NCBI RefSeq assembly: GCF_042237075.1
Contig: NZ_JBCGDC010000018.1
Coordinates: 20,009-84,008, forward strand
DNA from: Polymorphospora lycopeni
GTDB taxonomy: Bacteria; Actinomycetota; Actinomycetes; Mycobacteriales; Micromonosporaceae
Direction: 5' to 3'
DNA length: 64,000 nt
Positions 63,915 to 64,000 of the stretch are shown here, one piece after another. The notes beneath the pieces are model-generated. The model was not told the origin of the DNA. It saw nothing but the letters and a program-made list of their open reading frames with translations, and did not search any database. Both the position numbers and the translations under genes were made by a program. Every line of letters starts with the position of its first letter. Within the stretch, counting starts at the first letter, position 1.

Positions 63915-64000
63915 TCCCGCCACCCCACCCCGGCCACCCGGCCACCCGCCCCGAGGCCGGCCCCCCGGCGCCCCCCGGCGCGCCCCGGCGCCCCCCGGCG

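Overview
The window is a draft scaffold from a very GC-rich actinomycete. Dense G/C third positions, frequent GTG starts, an F420-type LLM oxidoreductase, SecA2, a SigB/F-like sigma factor, a TreX-TreY-TreZ cluster and abundant intergenic palindromes fit Micromonosporaceae best (inference; no rRNA or tRNA is present to test it). Three N-gaps (22299-22447, 41495-41539, 56326-56418) and one single N inside an exact 98-bp duplication (61709-61905) show assembly joins.

Layout. 1-3.8 kb: end of a coiled-coil protein, a secreted lysozyme-fold protein, an endo/exonuclease/phosphatase-fold membrane protein, an Ohr-like protein and lspA. 3.9-7.2 kb: a response regulator-histidine kinase pair followed by a frameshifted HtrA-like protease, the gene order of mycobacterial mprA-mprB-pepD. 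7.5-10.3 kb: an arginase-fold hydrolase, the remnant of a siderophore ABC ATPase, an AraC regulator and a VOC protein. 10.4-22.2 kb: gltA, then a carbon-storage block in which GT4 synthase-glgB diverges from treX-treY-treZ, so the same region makes alpha-glucan and converts it to trehalose. 22.2-29 kb: a DMT transporter, small membrane proteins, a BaeRF-type peptidyl-tRNA hydrolase-like protein and a sigma factor fused to a STAS domain. 29.6-37 kb: ctaD, a STAS protein, DUF4383, an ABC exporter and secA2.

37-46.9 kb: a DUF2231 protein, an AbiEii-type nucleotidyltransferase with a small partner, a divergent DUF305/LVIVD pair sharing one near-symmetric Crp-type promoter, a secreted SGNH-CBM2 protein, an MBL hydrolase, a secreted S1 protease-ricin lectin protein and a TetR/membrane pair. 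46.8-56.3 kb: a cysteine hydrolase, a MocR regulator and a divergent operon for uptake and breakdown of dihydropyrimidines or hydantoins (beta-ureidopropionase, dihydropyrimidinase, F420 LLM enzyme, four-gene ABC importer). 56.5-60 kb: cysteine dioxygenase, rhodanese and two paralogous receiver-less winged-helix regulators around an AEC transporter. 60-64 kb: a uridine-kinase-like protein, a DksA-type zinc finger, DUF72, DUF2267, and folD behind a ZTP riboswitch.

The least ordinary signals are: (i) two 78-nt micro-ORFs in the importer operon that start on the upstream stop codon and stop on the downstream start codon, encoding related 25-residue peptides; (ii) at least ten GATC-bounded palindromic elements of 52-74 bp, five of them in a 57-58-bp class; (iii) a 593-bp structure with near-identical 111-bp inverted arms; (iv) the two-way Crp promoter at 39.8 kb. 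No CRISPR array, tRNA, rRNA, intact transposase or prophage was seen.
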